NCBI GenBank assembly: GCA_002320595.1
Contig: DCKB01000008.1
Location: 1 to 64,000 of the forward strand
Direction: 5' to 3'
Source: Christensenella sp. UBA1685
GTDB taxonomy: Bacteria; Bacillota; Clostridia; Christensenellales; CAG-138
Length of the DNA stretch: 64,000 nucleotides
The position numbers and the translations under genes were made by a program. Numbering within the stretch: the first letter of the stretch is position 1; each line of letters starts with the position of its first letter. Under the pieces are notes generated by a model, which was given only the letters and a program-made list of their open reading frames with translations, searched no databases and was not told where the DNA came from. Below, piece by piece: positions 8,340 to 16,747 of the stretch.

Positions 8340-9209
8340 ATGAGTCTTAGCTTTTATCGACAGTTTTTATTTCAAAGCAAAGGCAGTTATCATATCTATA
8401 TTGGCGAAGGGTATTCTGGTCCAGTAAAGCCTCAGCAACATGAGTTTTACCATTGCACATATATAACAGAGGGACAAATCCTTGAAAATCAATTTGGAAA
8501 AGAGTTTCTCCAAGGAGCCGGAGAATGCTTTTTTACGCCCGCCGGCATAAATCACAGCTTATACATCTTTGAAAACACGAAATATTTTTGTCTCTCTTTT
8601 TCAAAAAGCATCGCGGATATCCTGTTTTCATATTTTCAAAACCTGCGACGAGATTTTTCGAATCTGCCGCCTATCATAAAATTGACAGAAAAAATGCAGC
8701 ATCGTCTATGCCTTTGCCTTCATTGTCTGCTTGACGAGCAAGATTATGATAGCGCTTCTTCTTCATTCGAAATTGGTCATTTCCTCACTATTTCCGCTCT
8801 TATCATTATGCTTCGTGATTCTTACAGCACGTGCTATCCCCCCATTCCTCTCCCAACCCCCACTAAAGAGAACTATGCTGTCCAAATACAGCGTTGCATT
8901 CAGCACATTGATACTAATTTTGACCAGCCATTGACCGTAGATGAGCTTGTACAAATCAGCATGCTTTCAAAAAGCACATTTTACAAAGCGTTTGAGCAAT
9001 ATACTGGAATGTCAGCGAAGCAATATCTGGCAGAAATACGTATAAAACAGGCAATACAACTTATGAGTATTGGCCATATTCCATTAAATGAAATTGCGCG
9101 GCGCGTGGGGTATGATGATTTTTCTACATTTTATCGCAACTTCATTAGAATTAAAGGCATCTCTCCTGCTCAATACCGCAATGACTTTGTAGGTTTGTCA
9201 AACATATAG
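8340..9209 (+). CDS. AraC-family transcriptional regulator
   Basis: A 289-residue regulator. The N-terminal part looks like a cupin-type effector-sensing domain (KPQQHEFYHCTYITEGQ, then FTPAGINHSLYIF). The C-terminal ~100 residues carry two helix-turn-helix units: DELVQISMLSKSTFYKAFEQ, and a second ending in the AraC signature EIARRVGYDDFSTFYRNF. The ATG at 8340 has GGAGG four bases upstream. The 28 codons before it fall inside the promoter and are not coding. It is divergent from the M55/hydrolase/transporter genes, with paired repeats over both promoters, so it is the likely regulator of that system. The effector is unknown; a D-amino acid or peptide would be logical. Confidence 0.9.
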   Translation: MSLSFYRQFLFQSKGSYHIYIGEGYSGPVKPQQHEFYHCTYITEGQILENQFGKEFLQGAGECFFTPAGINHSLYIFENTKYFCLSFSKSIADILFSYFQNLRRDFSNLPPIIKLTEKMQHRLCLCLHCLLDEQDYDSASSSFEIGHFLTISALIIMLRDSYSTCYPPIPLPTPTKENYAVQIQRCIQHIDTNFDQPLTVDELVQISMLSKSTFYKAFEQYTGMSAKQYLAEIRIKQAIQLMSIGHIPLNEIARRVGYDDFSTFYRNFIRIKGISPAQYRNDFVGLSNI

Positions 9210-9446
9210 AACAGAGAAAGAGGACGGCTGTTGCATAGGCGAGAACCACTTGAGAGGACGCATAGGTCGGGGTTGTAGTCCGGTAAGCAACAAATAAAAG
9301 CATCTTGAATGAGCCTGCTTTGGCATGTATCATTAGATCGCAACGCTCTCTGAACCGCAGCTCCTTTCCAATCAAAAGCCGGATGCTGCCCGAAACCATC
9401 TACACTTCCCTGCTATTTTCCTCCGTACGGTGCTTCCTTTTCGTGT

Positions 9447-9697
9447 CTACCGATGATACCGTGGACTGGAAGGAAGAACGCAGCGCCCAGACAATTTTGG
9501 ACGGCGTTTTGCCCAAACTACATCCGGGGTGCATCATCCTCTGCCACAACAACGGGTACAAAATCAAAGAATATCTGCCCACACTGCTCAAGACTGCAAC
9601 CTCTGAAGGATATGAGTTCGTAACCATCAGCGAGCTTCTGCTTGAAGGGGAAACCGTTATTGATGTGAACGGTGTGCAAAAAAAGGCGGCACAATAA
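9447..9697 (+). pseudogene. Polysaccharide deacetylase, C-terminal remnant
   Basis: The frame encodes DTVDWKEERSAQTILDGVLP and later PGCIILCHNNG and YEFVTISELLLEG. This matches the C-terminal third of NodB-type deacetylases of the sporulation PdaB kind. The N-terminal domain with the metal-binding Asp/His motifs is absent. The sequence upstream (9210-9446) shows no sensible coding, and no start or ribosome site fits. A broken gene left by deletion or decay is the best explanation. The rest of the 9210-9772 gap holds nothing else I can identify apart from the Shine-Dalgarno site of the next gene. Confidence 0.7.
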
Positions 9698-9772
9698 AGC
9701 GCGTGTGACTTGCCGGATGGGCGGGCCGTGTGATATCGTTTTAGCAGAACAATTGAAACGGAGGTAGCGTTT

Positions 9773-10507
9773 TTGCATAAAACGGTATTCATCACAGGCG
9801 CCTCGCGTGGAATCGGCCGTGCCACCGCGCTGCGTTTTGCCATGGATGGGTGGCGTGTCGGCATCGGATACCACACTTCAGATGCTGAAGCGCGCGCGCT
9901 GATTGCCGCACTCGCGGAGCTCGGTACGATGGCGACAGCCGTGCGCGGTGATGTCGCTTCTGCGGAAGATGCGGTACGCATGGTGCAAGAAACCCGTACT
10001 GCCCTTGGACATATTGATGTTTTAATCAACAACGCGGGGATTGCGCATACCGCGCTGTTTACGGATACGGATTACGCTGCATGGCGGCGGTTGTTTACCG
10101 TGAATGTTGACGGCGCGTATCATTGCACCGAGGCCGTGCTTCCGGATATGATCTCTCGCCGCTCCGGCGTAATTCTCAATGTAAGCTCTATCTGGGGGCT
10201 CGTTGGCGCTTCGTGTGAAGTTGCCTATTCAGCATCCAAAGCCGCTTTGATCGGATTTACAAAAGCGCTTGCCAAGGAAGTCGGGCCTTCGGGCATTCGC
10301 GTCAATTGCATCGCCCCAGGGGTGATCGATACGGACATGAATGCGGCGCTCAACCATGAGGCACGTGCAGAGCTTGCGGAACAAACGCCGCTCTGCCGCC
10401 TGGGTTCTGCTGAAGAGGTGGCAGAAGTGCTCCTTTTTCTTGCTTCCGATGCAGCTTCCTTCATAACGGGACAGGTTCTCAGCCCAAACGGCGGGCTCGT
10501 AGTTTAA
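9773..10507 (+). CDS. SDR oxidoreductase, FabG/YmfI type (possible EF-P 5-aminopentanone reductase)
   Basis: NAD(P)H-dependent short-chain dehydrogenase, 244 residues, cytoplasmic. It shows the cofactor motif TGASRGIG (9-16), NNAG (86-89), catalytic Ser near 139, and Y152-S-A-S-K156. The stretch SSIWGLVGASCEVAYSASKA and the following GFTKALAKEVGPSGI resemble clostridial YmfI proteins. In B. subtilis YmfI reduces the 5-aminopentanone group on EF-P. An efp gene with the matching lysine loop lies 35 kb away in this window. A generic 3-oxoacyl-ACP reductase is the alternative, and an acyl carrier protein gene is the convergent neighbour. The start is TTG at 9773, eight bases after GGAGG, with no usable ATG. 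Confidence 0.8.
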   Translation: MHKTVFITGASRGIGRATALRFAMDGWRVGIGYHTSDAEARALIAALAELGTMATAVRGDVASAEDAVRMVQETRTALGHIDVLINNAGIAHTALFTDTDYAAWRRLFTVNVDGAYHCTEAVLPDMISRRSGVILNVSSIWGLVGASCEVAYSASKAALIGFTKALAKEVGPSGIRVNCIAPGVIDTDMNAALNHEARAELAEQTPLCRLGSAEEVAEVLLFLASDAASFITGQVLSPNGGLVV

Positions 10508-10527
10508 GCGCGCGGCTCTCCTTATGC

Positions 10528-10559
10528 AAAGCGAGCGCCGGAACCCCGGCGCTCGCTTT
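10528..10559. terminator. Bidirectional terminator hairpin
   Basis: A perfect 14-base-pair stem (AAAGCGAGCGCCGG against CCGGCGCTCGCTTT) with a four-base loop lies between the convergent SDR and acyl carrier protein genes. The A/T ends of the stem provide short U-tracts in both directions. Confidence 0.75.
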
Positions 10560-10575
10560 GGTTTCGCGTTTTGCT

Positions 10576-10800
10576 TCACGCGATCTGAGCTTCCACGCAA
10601 CGGATCAACTCCGCTACGCTTGTAATGTGTTCATCATCCTCAACGATCATGTCGAACTGTTCTTCCACTTCAAGGATGATCTCCGTCAGATCCAGTGAGT
10701 CGATCTCACCCTGACAGGCCGCAGGATCTTCCGCGATTGCATCCGCAGCAATCCCCGTTACTTCGCTTACGATCCCGCAGATCTTTTCTACATTTGTCAT
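10576..10800 (-). CDS. acpP: Acyl carrier protein
   Basis: A 74-residue acidic helical protein with the phosphopantetheine attachment motif D-S35-L in GEIDSLDLTEIILEVEEQF. This is the classic ACP helix II sequence, and the length is normal (70-80). It would carry acyl chains as thioesters in fatty-acid synthesis or a specialised pathway. No fatty-acid biosynthesis cluster is adjacent, so the partner enzymes are unknown and a second ACP may exist elsewhere. The ATG has GGAGG seven bases upstream and a strong promoter (10877-10905). Confidence 0.88.
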   Translation of the reverse strand: MTNVEKICGIVSEVTGIAADAIAEDPAACQGEIDSLDLTEIILEVEEQFDMIVEDDEHITSVAELIRCVEAQIA

Positions 10801-10876
10801 GATATGACCTCCGAATGATAGCGAATGCTTGCGCTTTCTTTCATTTTATGCCGCAAGCCAAGAATAATACTTTGCA

Positions 10877-10905
10877 AGTGTAGCGCGCATGGGCATTTTT
10901 GTCAA
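10877..10905 (-). promoter_or_regulatory. Promoter of acyl carrier protein gene
   Basis: Minus strand TTGACA, 17-base spacer, TACACT. The perfect -35 box and ideal spacing lie about 75 bases upstream of the acpP ATG. Confidence 0.65.
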
Positions 10906-11000
10906 GCCTTGCGGCACCGCTTCCCAAAAAGAGCCTTTTGCATTATACTTATACTTACTGAAAGCAAGCCTTCCGCTTGTGTGCAATTTGGAGGATGCCC

Positions 11001-11981
11001 ATGGGGACCCAAAAAACCAAAAAGCGTAAGCGCAGAACTGTATTTTCCCCGCTTTTCGAGCGTAAATGGGGCGTTCTCGGCACATTCTGCATCGTGCTGC
11101 TTTTGTTGTTCCTCGCAATTTACCTTGCCAACCCGGAGCCGATTCTCAACAAAATCCATGCGCTTGCCGGCGTTTCCGCTCCCCCTGTGCCTGCCCCTGA
11201 CGCGCTTGAGGTCTATGTGCTTGACGTTGGGCAGGGGGACTGTATCTTGCTGCGCACCCCCGGTGGAAAGGCCATGCTCGTCGATGCGGGAGAAGCAATA
11301 TATGCAGCAAGAATCAAACGCTTTTTGTATGGGTTCGGCATCACGCGGCTGGATGCGGTTGTGGCCACCCATCCCCATACCGACCACATCGGCAGCATGG
11401 CCGAACTTATCAGCACCTACGAAATCGGCACGTTCTATCTTCCGGATACACCCCATACCACGGAATCCTATCTCAACATGTTGGAAGCGTTGGAACAGGC
11501 TCATGTGCGGACCAAAACTGTTTACGCCCCGGGAACGCTGGACCTCGGCGACAAAGACGTTTCCATACGCATCCTGTCCCCGTTTGAAGGGGTTGACTAT
11601 AATGCGGAGGGGATGAATAACTGGAGCATTGTGCTCCGCGTACAATACGGCGAAACAAGCATCCTCCTCACGGGGGACGCGGAAGCCTATGCAGAAGGCG
11701 TAATGCGCGCCAACCTCAAGGATCAGGACCTTTGTGCAACGGTGCTCAAGCTTGGGCACCACGGCGGATCCACCTCCTCAACGGAAGCGTTCCTCACGGC
11801 TGTTTCGCCTGAAATTGCCGTCGTATCTGCCGGAGCGGGCAACGATTATGGTCACCCACACCGCGAAACGCTCGCGCTGCTCGCAAAATACGGTATTCCT
11901 CTTTACCGCACAGATGAAAGCGGCACGATAAAACTCATGCTTGACGGATCGGGTGTTTCCGTTGAAACAGAAAGGGAATGA
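11001..11981 (+). CDS. Membrane-anchored MBL-fold hydrolase, ComEC C-terminal domain type
   Basis: A 326-residue protein with one N-terminal membrane segment (about residues 23-43) and an outward metallo-beta-lactamase domain like the C-terminal domain of ComEC and related stand-alone proteins. It has the signature VLDVGQGDCILLRTPGGK, the metal motif H124-P-H126-T-D128-H129, LLTGDAE, and LKLGHHGG near the C terminus. The membrane-spanning Competence domain of ComEC is absent, so it is not a DNA channel. Extracellular nuclease or phosphodiesterase activity is possible but unproven. The ATG at 11001 is six bases after GGAGG. An in-frame ATG at 10995 abuts the Shine-Dalgarno site and is unlikely. 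The GNAT gene follows one base after the stop. Confidence 0.85.
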   Translation: MGTQKTKKRKRRTVFSPLFERKWGVLGTFCIVLLLLFLAIYLANPEPILNKIHALAGVSAPPVPAPDALEVYVLDVGQGDCILLRTPGGKAMLVDAGEAIYAARIKRFLYGFGITRLDAVVATHPHTDHIGSMAELISTYEIGTFYLPDTPHTTESYLNMLEALEQAHVRTKTVYAPGTLDLGDKDVSIRILSPFEGVDYNAEGMNNWSIVLRVQYGETSILLTGDAEAYAEGVMRANLKDQDLCATVLKLGHHGGSTSSTEAFLTAVSPEIAVVSAGAGNDYGHPHRETLALLAKYGIPLYRTDESGTIKLMLDGSGVSVETERE

Positions 11982-11982
11982 C

Positions 11983-12837
11983 ATGCTGCGATGTATGAAT
12001 GAAAGCGATTTGAAGCAGGCCGCCGCGCTGAGCGCTTCCGCCTGTGCTGCGCGAGACATGCAAAGTTACCCGCTGTGCGAAGGCGCGGAAGCCTATGAAG
12101 CAAAGTACCGCCGTTGGCTTTCGGATCCGCGCGGCGGCCTGCTTTGCTACGAAAGCGGCGGCCGTATTGCGGGCGTGCTGGGCTATGAGTTTGAGCCGGA
12201 ACCCATGTATCTCCAAACCACCGCATTTCTCGCTTGGGAGAATCGCGCCGAAACATATGCCGCCTATGTTTCACACCTGCGGGAACGGTTTTCGGGCTAT
12301 ACTGCCTATGTCGGCCTTACGGCTGAAAACGGGCTTGCCGCCGAAGCCCTTTGCACAGCAGGCTTTGCGCTGGCGGAAGCAAGCTCCGACCTACGCCTTT
12401 CTCCAACCGTCTTCACGCCCTGCGCGCCCGTCTCCGGCATCCAGCGCATAAGCGAGGCAGACTTCGTCGCATACGCTTCGTTCCATGATGCGCATTTCAG
12501 CGGAATCTATTGGAACGCCACGCGCCTGCATGCCGCACCTGACGGCTGGTATATCTTTGCTTATGTGCCGGATGGAACGATCCTCGGCAGTATATTTTTG
12601 AAAGTACAGGGAACCCTTGCGGAGGTATTCGGCCTTGCGTTTACCGGGCCGGAAGAAGCGGAAAGAGCAGCTGCGCCGCTGCTCTCCCATACGCTGCGCG
12701 TCGTCCTTTCGGAAAACCCTGCAGTTGAATCAATTGTATTTTTCGTAGACGAAGAGGACGGTCAGAGCCTCAGCGCCGCTGCCGCCTGCGGTTTTATCAC
12801 ATACAGCCGCTACCGGCTGTATGCGTCAGTTCTTTAG
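11983..12837 (+). CDS. GNAT family N-acetyltransferase
   Basis: A 284-residue protein resembling two-domain GNAT enzymes. The N-terminal half (RDMQSYPLCEGAEAYEAKYR, then GGRIAGVLGYE) looks like a degenerate acetyltransferase fold. The C-terminal half (GWYIFAYVPDGTILGSIFLK, VFGLAFTGPEEAERAAAPLL) contains the beta4-beta5 and acetyl-CoA-binding region. The substrate is unknown. Translation is probably coupled to the MBL gene: the ATG begins one base after its stop, with AGGG inside that gene's end. The last 12 bases overlap the convergent GH2 gene. Confidence 0.7.
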   Translation: MLRCMNESDLKQAAALSASACAARDMQSYPLCEGAEAYEAKYRRWLSDPRGGLLCYESGGRIAGVLGYEFEPEPMYLQTTAFLAWENRAETYAAYVSHLRERFSGYTAYVGLTAENGLAAEALCTAGFALAEASSDLRLSPTVFTPCAPVSGIQRISEADFVAYASFHDAHFSGIYWNATRLHAAPDGWYIFAYVPDGTILGSIFLKVQGTLAEVFGLAFTGPEEAERAAAPLLSHTLRVVLSENPAVESIVFFVDEEDGQSLSAAAACGFITYSRYRLYASVL

Positions 12838-14550
12838 CCTCTCGTTAATCTCCCGCACCGCATCGGCCGGAAGCTTTTTTACCGTCCGGTCGTAGGTTAA
12901 AAGGCCGTTGAGCTCATCCTCCACATCCGAAAGCTGCGTATAGACCGCGGCTGCAAGCCCTTGCTCTTTGGCGGGGAGGATTTCATTTTCATACAGGGCG
13001 CGCCAGGCGCCAAGCAGCGCCTCCTCTGATTCAAAGCGTTTATACCCAAAGTCCTTTTTGTTAAAACAATGGCCTTCGATCCGCCGGTTATAGCCTCCAA
13101 ATTCGCTCAAAAGCACCGCACGCCCCAGTTTGTCCGGGGCGAATTTGTATGGCTTAAAATATACGTGCAGGCTTTGTACGGCTCCGATGCCCTGATCATG
13201 CCAGCCGCTTGCATGGTCAATGGTTCGCGTTTCGTCCATCGCCTGAATACGCCGCACCGCCTCCGCAGCATCAAACTGCCCCCAGCCCTCGTTAAACGGC
13301 ACCCACATGGCAACCGAAGGGCTGTTGTAAAGCAGCGCAACCATCTCCTCCAGCTCATCGTAATACGCTTGCCTGCCCCGTGCATCCGCCCGTGCAAAAC
13401 GGCGGTAATGCTTTTCCCCGTCCGAATGGTGCTTTCCTGTAAGGAGCGGCAGGCTGATCGTGGCAAGGCTGTATTTTCCTCCTCCGTTTGGCATGTCCTG
13501 CCAAACCAGCATCCCAAGGCGGTCGCAATGGTAATACCAACGCAGCGGTTCCACTTTGATGTGCTTGCGCAACATATTGAATCCCATTTCCTTCATGGCT
13601 CTGATGTCGCTTATCATCGCCTCATCCGAAGGCGCGGTATACAATCCATCCGGCCAATAGCCCTGATCCAGCACACCGGTATGGAAATACGGCTTGCCGT
13701 TCAGGAACAGGCGCGGGACGCCCGCTTCATCCTGCTCCACGCCGAATTTGCGCATGCCGAAATAGCTCTTCACGCAGTCCTCGCCCATGCGCACTTCGCA
13801 ATCATAAAGGTATGGATGTTCTGGCGACCACGGTTTAAACCCTTCCATGCTGACCGTGACCGGTACGCCCGCCGTCCCATGCTGCACCACGTCTCCGATG
13901 CGGACAATGCAGGGCAGCGCGCATTCTGCATCCTGCGGGTACGCGCATATTTCCACGGAACTTTCGTCAAAAAGCGGGGTAATGCGCAAGGCCGCAATAT
14001 ATTGCGCAGGCACGCTTTCGCACCAAACGGTCTGCCAAATGCCGCTTTGCGGCGTATACCATATGCCGCCGCGCTTGCGCTTCTGTTTCCCGCGGGAATG
14101 GAAGGATGCGTCGCTTTCATCGCGCACGCGCACGGCAAGCGTGTTTTCCCCTTCCTTGAGAGAATCGGTCGCATCAAATGAAAAGGGAAGGTATCCGCCT
14201 GTATGTGTTCCCAGCTCACTCCCATTCAAATAGACCGTGGCGGTTTGATCCACCGCACCGAAGTGCAGCAGCACACGGCCGATGTTGAATCCCTGCGGCA
14301 GTGTGAATATGCGCGTATACCAAAGCGTCTCCTTCGGTTTCAGCATGCGCCCCACGCCGGAAAGCTCGCTTTCCGGCGAAAACGGCACGAGGATATCCCC
14401 CGCTGGCTTTTCCGGCGTTTCCCCTTCCTTTGCAATGGCGTATTGCCACACGCCGTTGAGGTTCAGGTAGCTCTCGCGCACCATCTGCGGGCGCGGATAT
14501 TCCGGCAGGATCGCGTTTGGGTCAAGCGTTTCGCTCCATGCGGTTTTCAT
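12826..14550 (-). CDS. Glycoside hydrolase family 2 enzyme
   Basis: A 574-residue GH2 enzyme of beta-galactosidase/beta-glucuronidase type. It has the N-terminal sugar-binding jelly roll (NLNGVWQYAI, then LHFGAVDQTATVYLNGSELG), an immunoglobulin-like domain, and a C-terminal TIM barrel. The general acid/base is in PFNEGWGQF (Glu about 421) and the nucleophile in LSEFGGYN (Glu about 483). There is no signal peptide, so it acts on sugars already imported, presumably by the MFS transporter whose stop overlaps its start (ATGA). It is shorter than LacZ (about 1,020 residues) and lacks the C-terminal domains. The substrate cannot be assigned from sequence alone. Confidence 0.88.
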   Translation of the reverse strand: MKTAWSETLDPNAILPEYPRPQMVRESYLNLNGVWQYAIAKEGETPEKPAGDILVPFSPESELSGVGRMLKPKETLWYTRIFTLPQGFNIGRVLLHFGAVDQTATVYLNGSELGTHTGGYLPFSFDATDSLKEGENTLAVRVRDESDASFHSRGKQKRKRGGIWYTPQSGIWQTVWCESVPAQYIAALRITPLFDESSVEICAYPQDAECALPCIVRIGDVVQHGTAGVPVTVSMEGFKPWSPEHPYLYDCEVRMGEDCVKSYFGMRKFGVEQDEAGVPRLFLNGKPYFHTGVLDQGYWPDGLYTAPSDEAMISDIRAMKEMGFNMLRKHIKVEPLRWYYHCDRLGMLVWQDMPNGGGKYSLATISLPLLTGKHHSDGEKHYRRFARADARGRQAYYDELEEMVALLYNSPSVAMWVPFNEGWGQFDAAEAVRRIQAMDETRTIDHASGWHDQGIGAVQSLHVYFKPYKFAPDKLGRAVLLSEFGGYNRRIEGHCFNKKDFGYKRFESEEALLGAWRALYENEILPAKEQGLAAAVYTQLSDVEDELNGLLTYDRTVKKLPADAVREINERLKN

Positions 14551-15818
14551 GCTTTGGTTCTCCTTTTTAAAAGGGTTACGGGGATCGCGGTCAAAAGCAG
14601 CACGGCTGCCGCCGCAAGAAATATCGCAGGCGTTGGAACGTTTTTAACCACGCCCAGTTCCAAATAAGTCACCCCGCTATTGCGGATGACCGCAGCTCCG
14701 ATGAACGGGCCGATCAGCATGGGCAGCAGCACGGCAAAAATCATCCGTACGCCCTGAAATAACCCGGCCTGCCCGGATGGCGTATAGTCGCGGATGACGG
14801 CGGAAAGCGTGGCCGTCACAAGCATGTAGCCTGCCATCATCACAATGCCGGCGCCAATTACAAAGGCAGCGCTGCGCGCAAAGTACATCAGCCCCAGCCC
14901 TGCAAACATGCCTGCTGCCGCAGGAAGAACGCAGTTGAGCTTGCCGTACCGGTCAATCAAGCTGCCTGAAAGGATGCTGATCAAGGATGCCGCAAGCAGC
15001 ACCGCACCAAGCACGAGCGCATATGCATTGAGTTTCAGATAATTCTGCATGTAAATGATGAGGTATGGAAAGAACACCTGCACCGCCACGGAGAATACGC
15101 CGAACGCAAGGAGCGCAAGATAGAGCGCTCCGTTGCTCCGCACGACCGATGGGCGGAATCCGTATAAAATTTCAGCGAAATAATTGCCTTTGGGGGCGCC
15201 GTGCGGCGTTTCTTTTAAAAGGAAGCAGGCAAGTATGCCCGTTAACACAACAAGCGCGCCAAAGATTAAAAAGAATGCGCGCCATTCGCCCTGCTGCGTC
15301 AGCCAATCGAATCCTCCGAAGATCGTAAGCATGGAAAGCAGGGGAAGCGTTGCGAGTACCGATTCTACCTTGCCGCGGTTTTCAGGGGTAGTGCTGTCCG
15401 TAATATAGGCGTTGAACGCGGCGTCATTTGCTGTGGAGCCAAAGAACGTCATCACGCAGTCCATCACAACAACAAGCAGCGCGGCCACACTTGCAGCTTT
15501 CGCTGCGCCTGCCCACGCCGCTACGCTTTCCACACGGATGAACCCAAATGCCGCAGTGGAAATTCCCCAGAGGATATAACCCGCGCAGATGAACGGCTTG
15601 CGGCGGCCGACCCGGTCGGAAAGCGCCCCCATCAAAAGCGTTGTGATCGTCGCCGCAGCAGCGCTTGCTGCCACCATCGTGGCAATGGCATTTGGATCGG
15701 TCGAAATTGTATTGTACAGGAACACATTGAAATACATGTTTTCGATCGTCCACGCCAGCTGCCCCACGAAGCCGATCAGGATGAAAGATGCCCACATGCG
15801 CCCGGAAAGCCTTTTCAT
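14547..15818 (-). CDS. MFS transporter, probably for glycosides
   Basis: A 423-residue membrane protein with about 12 helices. The MFS loop motif after helix 2 reads GALSDRVGRRKPFI, with a related loop in the second half (SGSLIDRYGKL). It overlaps the GH2 gene by ATGA, so import and hydrolysis are co-translated and the substrate is likely a beta-glycoside. The ATG at 15818 is about 11 bases after AGGAGG. The longer frame to 15974 is rejected because it runs through the promoter and adds a non-membrane basic stretch. Confidence 0.85.
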   Translation of the reverse strand: MKRLSGRMWASFILIGFVGQLAWTIENMYFNVFLYNTISTDPNAIATMVAASAAAATITTLLMGALSDRVGRRKPFICAGYILWGISTAAFGFIRVESVAAWAGAAKAASVAALLVVVMDCVMTFFGSTANDAAFNAYITDSTTPENRGKVESVLATLPLLSMLTIFGGFDWLTQQGEWRAFFLIFGALVVLTGILACFLLKETPHGAPKGNYFAEILYGFRPSVVRSNGALYLALLAFGVFSVAVQVFFPYLIIYMQNYLKLNAYALVLGAVLLAASLISILSGSLIDRYGKLNCVLPAAAGMFAGLGLMYFARSAAFVIGAGIVMMAGYMLVTATLSAVIRDYTPSGQAGLFQGVRMIFAVLLPMLIGPFIGAAVIRNSGVTYLELGVVKNVPTPAIFLAAAAVLLLTAIPVTLLKRRTKA

Positions 15819-15868
15819 ATGGCAAACCGCCTCCTGTTGTAACAAATGCTGCATGTTTTTCCATATAT

Positions 15869-15897
15869 AGTATAACACAGGGTGCCGTGGCGGTAAA
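15869..15897 (-). promoter_or_regulatory. Promoter of the MFS-GH2 operon
   Basis: Minus strand TTTACC, 17-base spacer, TATACT, about 50 bases upstream of the MFS start. It lies back to back with the trmK promoter. Confidence 0.6.
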
Positions 15898-15968
15898 TGC
15901 AAAATCCGCCGTTTAGGGTGGGTTGTGTGTTTTGCCTGCCGCAACACATTTAATTTTTGTTTTCCGTT

Positions 15969-15997
15969 TTGCAAAACCTGCGTCTTTGTTTTACAAT
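15969..15997 (+). promoter_or_regulatory. Promoter of trmK
   Basis: TTGCAA, 17-base spacer, TACAAT, 27 bases before the trmK ATG, with good consensus and spacing. Confidence 0.65.
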
Positions 15998-16024
15998 AGA
16001 ATCAGAAAAGCAGATGGAGGGTTC

Positions 16025-16747
16025 ATGCAGGTTCATCTGAGACCGCGGCTCGCAGCTGCCGCATCGTTTTTATGCGGCTTCGGAACGGTTGCGGACATAG
16101 GTTCTGACCATGGCCGCCTTGCCGTTGCATTGTTGCAGCAGAGCGGTGTAAAGCGCGTCATCGCTTCGGACATAAGCGCGGATTCGCTTGCCAAGGCGCG
16201 TGCGCTTGCCTTGCGTTGCGGCGTTTCGGAGGAGCGGTTGGCGTTCTCCGTGTCCGACGGGCTTTCACACCTTGCGCCCGGCGAAGCGGATGCGCTCGTG
16301 TTTGCGGGAATGGGCGGCGAACTGATTGCCCGGCTGCTTGAGGAGGGCACGGCTGTTGCGCAGGCAGCGGAATGCATTGTAATGCAGCCGATGGGCGGCA
16401 CGCTGGAGCTGCGCCGGTTTCTGTTGGAGCAGGGCTATTCCCTTGCAGATGAGCAGCTTGTGCTGGATGCGGGGCGTTATTATCAAATCATCGCGGCGAA
16501 ACCGGGGCCTGGCCAGCCGGCTGATATTCCGTGCGATGCGCTTTTGGAATTTGGCCCAATTGCTTTTGCAAAGCGCGACCCAGCCCTGTATCCGGCGCTT
16601 CTGCGCTGCCGGGACAGCAGGCTCCGCCGCATGCGGAAAGCGGAACAGCGGGGCATCGTTCCGCCGCAGCTTGCGCATGCGTTGCATGGCGTGCAGGAAT
16701 TGTTGGACATTTTGGAACATGAGAGGCAAACGAATGAAGTTAACTGA
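16025..16747 (+). CDS. trmK: tRNA (adenine(22)-N1)-methyltransferase
   Basis: SAM-dependent methyltransferase of the TrmK (YqfN) family, 240 residues, which makes m1A22 in tRNA. The Rossmann fold includes the SAM motif VADIGSDHGRLAVALL, then ASDISADSLAKARA, the VFAGMGGELIARLL segment and the QPMGG catalytic region, followed by the C-terminal helical extension typical of the family. The ATG at 16025 lies behind GGAGG. The gene overlaps the Nif3-like gene by 14 bases, a pairing common in Bacillota (yqfN-yqfO). Confidence 0.9.
   Translation: MQVHLRPRLAAAASFLCGFGTVADIGSDHGRLAVALLQQSGVKRVIASDISADSLAKARALALRCGVSEERLAFSVSDGLSHLAPGEADALVFAGMGGELIARLLEEGTAVAQAAECIVMQPMGGTLELRRFLLEQGYSLADEQLVLDAGRYYQIIAAKPGPGQPADIPCDALLEFGPIAFAKRDPALYPALLRCRDSRLRRMRKAEQRGIVPPQLAHALHGVQELLDILEHERQTNEVN

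Noticed and set aside
11001..11981. Competence DNA channel ComEC
   Set aside because: Only the MBL-fold part is present, with one membrane helix; the multi-helix Competence domain is absent.
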